Of a stretch of 38,570 bases of DNA, positions 38,506 to 38,570 are shown one piece after another. The stretch comes from Nostoc sp. FACHB-973 (GTDB taxonomy: Bacteria > Cyanobacteriota > Cyanobacteriia > Cyanobacteriales > Nostocaceae). The stretch spans positions 1 through 38,570 of the forward strand of contig NZ_JACJSJ010000081.1 of assembly GCF_014698115.1 (NCBI RefSeq), given 5' to 3'. The notes beneath the pieces are model-generated. The model searched no databases and was not told the origin of the DNA. It saw only the letters and a list, made by a program, of their open reading frames with translations. The translations under genes were made by a program, and so were the position numbers. Numbering within the stretch: position 1 is the first letter of the stretch; every line of letters starts with the position of its first letter.

Positions 38506-38570
38506 TATATAGCGGTTCCCATTCAGATGCGGTACAACATTATATCCCCAGGTGTAGGGGCACGGCACTG
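38506..38570. repeat. Dispersed repeat, right copy, cut by the window end
   Basis: Matches 1911-1975 (TATAGCGGTT.CCATTCAGAT.CGGTACAACAT) including the start of the GTAGGGGCACGGCACT hairpin. Confidence 0.75.

Overview
The window reads as chromosomal DNA of a filamentous, Nostoc-like cyanobacterium. The evidence is very frequent HIP1 octamers (GCGATCGC), abundant short tandem heptamer repeats (STRR type, e.g. GGGGACT, GGGGATT, AATTACG), cyanobacterial families (DUF1816, a high-light-inducible protein, DUF2887, DUF1565 plus SLH) and hybrid histidine-kinase architectures. Gene density is moderate, and the intergenic spaces are full of palindromic and tandem repeats.

Layout. 1-8.6 kb: the 3' part of a GAF histidine kinase, a small lipoprotein, truB, an alpha/beta hydrolase, a DUF1816 protein, an rlmB-mrnC pair, a STAS-domain protein and carA. 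8.9-13.6 kb: a lipoprotein-type retropepsin-like protease converging on and overlapping trpD, a Dam-type adenine methylase bracketed by a ~30-bp inverted repeat, a cytochrome b-like membrane protein, and an Hlip gene preceded by a good HLR1 (RpaB) site. 13.6-21.7 kb: a minus-strand cluster of a dynamin-like GTPase, a DUF2887 (PD-(D/E)XK-like) protein with a truncated tandem copy, a 990-aa Hsp70-like ATPase and a 369-aa protein of unknown function. Its partners suggest a chaperone/GTPase machine, loosely reminiscent of srfABC clusters. 22.5-29.3 kb: a PAS-PAS-GAF histidine kinase, a cyanobacterial conserved protein, a DUF1565/SLH protein and several small genes. 29.4-37.0 kb: mnmA directly abutting a CRISPR array, then a type I-C effector set (cas7, cas8c, cas5c on minus; cas3 divergent on plus) with no cas1/cas2/cas4 in view, and a transposase remnant just beyond cas3. 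37.4-38.3 kb: a secreted SPOR-like protein, followed by mini-palindromic tandem repeats.

Most notable: (i) the last, degenerate CRISPR repeat supplies the Shine-Dalgarno and runs into the start codon of mnmA, so the Cas5c processing hairpin would sit in the 5' leader of a tRNA-modification gene; (ii) STRR heptamers are read in frame through the coding regions of at least four proteins (two histidine kinases, TrpD, the SLH protein) and form the extreme C-termini of two more; (iii) the dynamin/Hsp70-like/DUF2887/unknown cluster is a candidate uncharacterised system. All functional statements come from reading motifs by eye; no database search was run.
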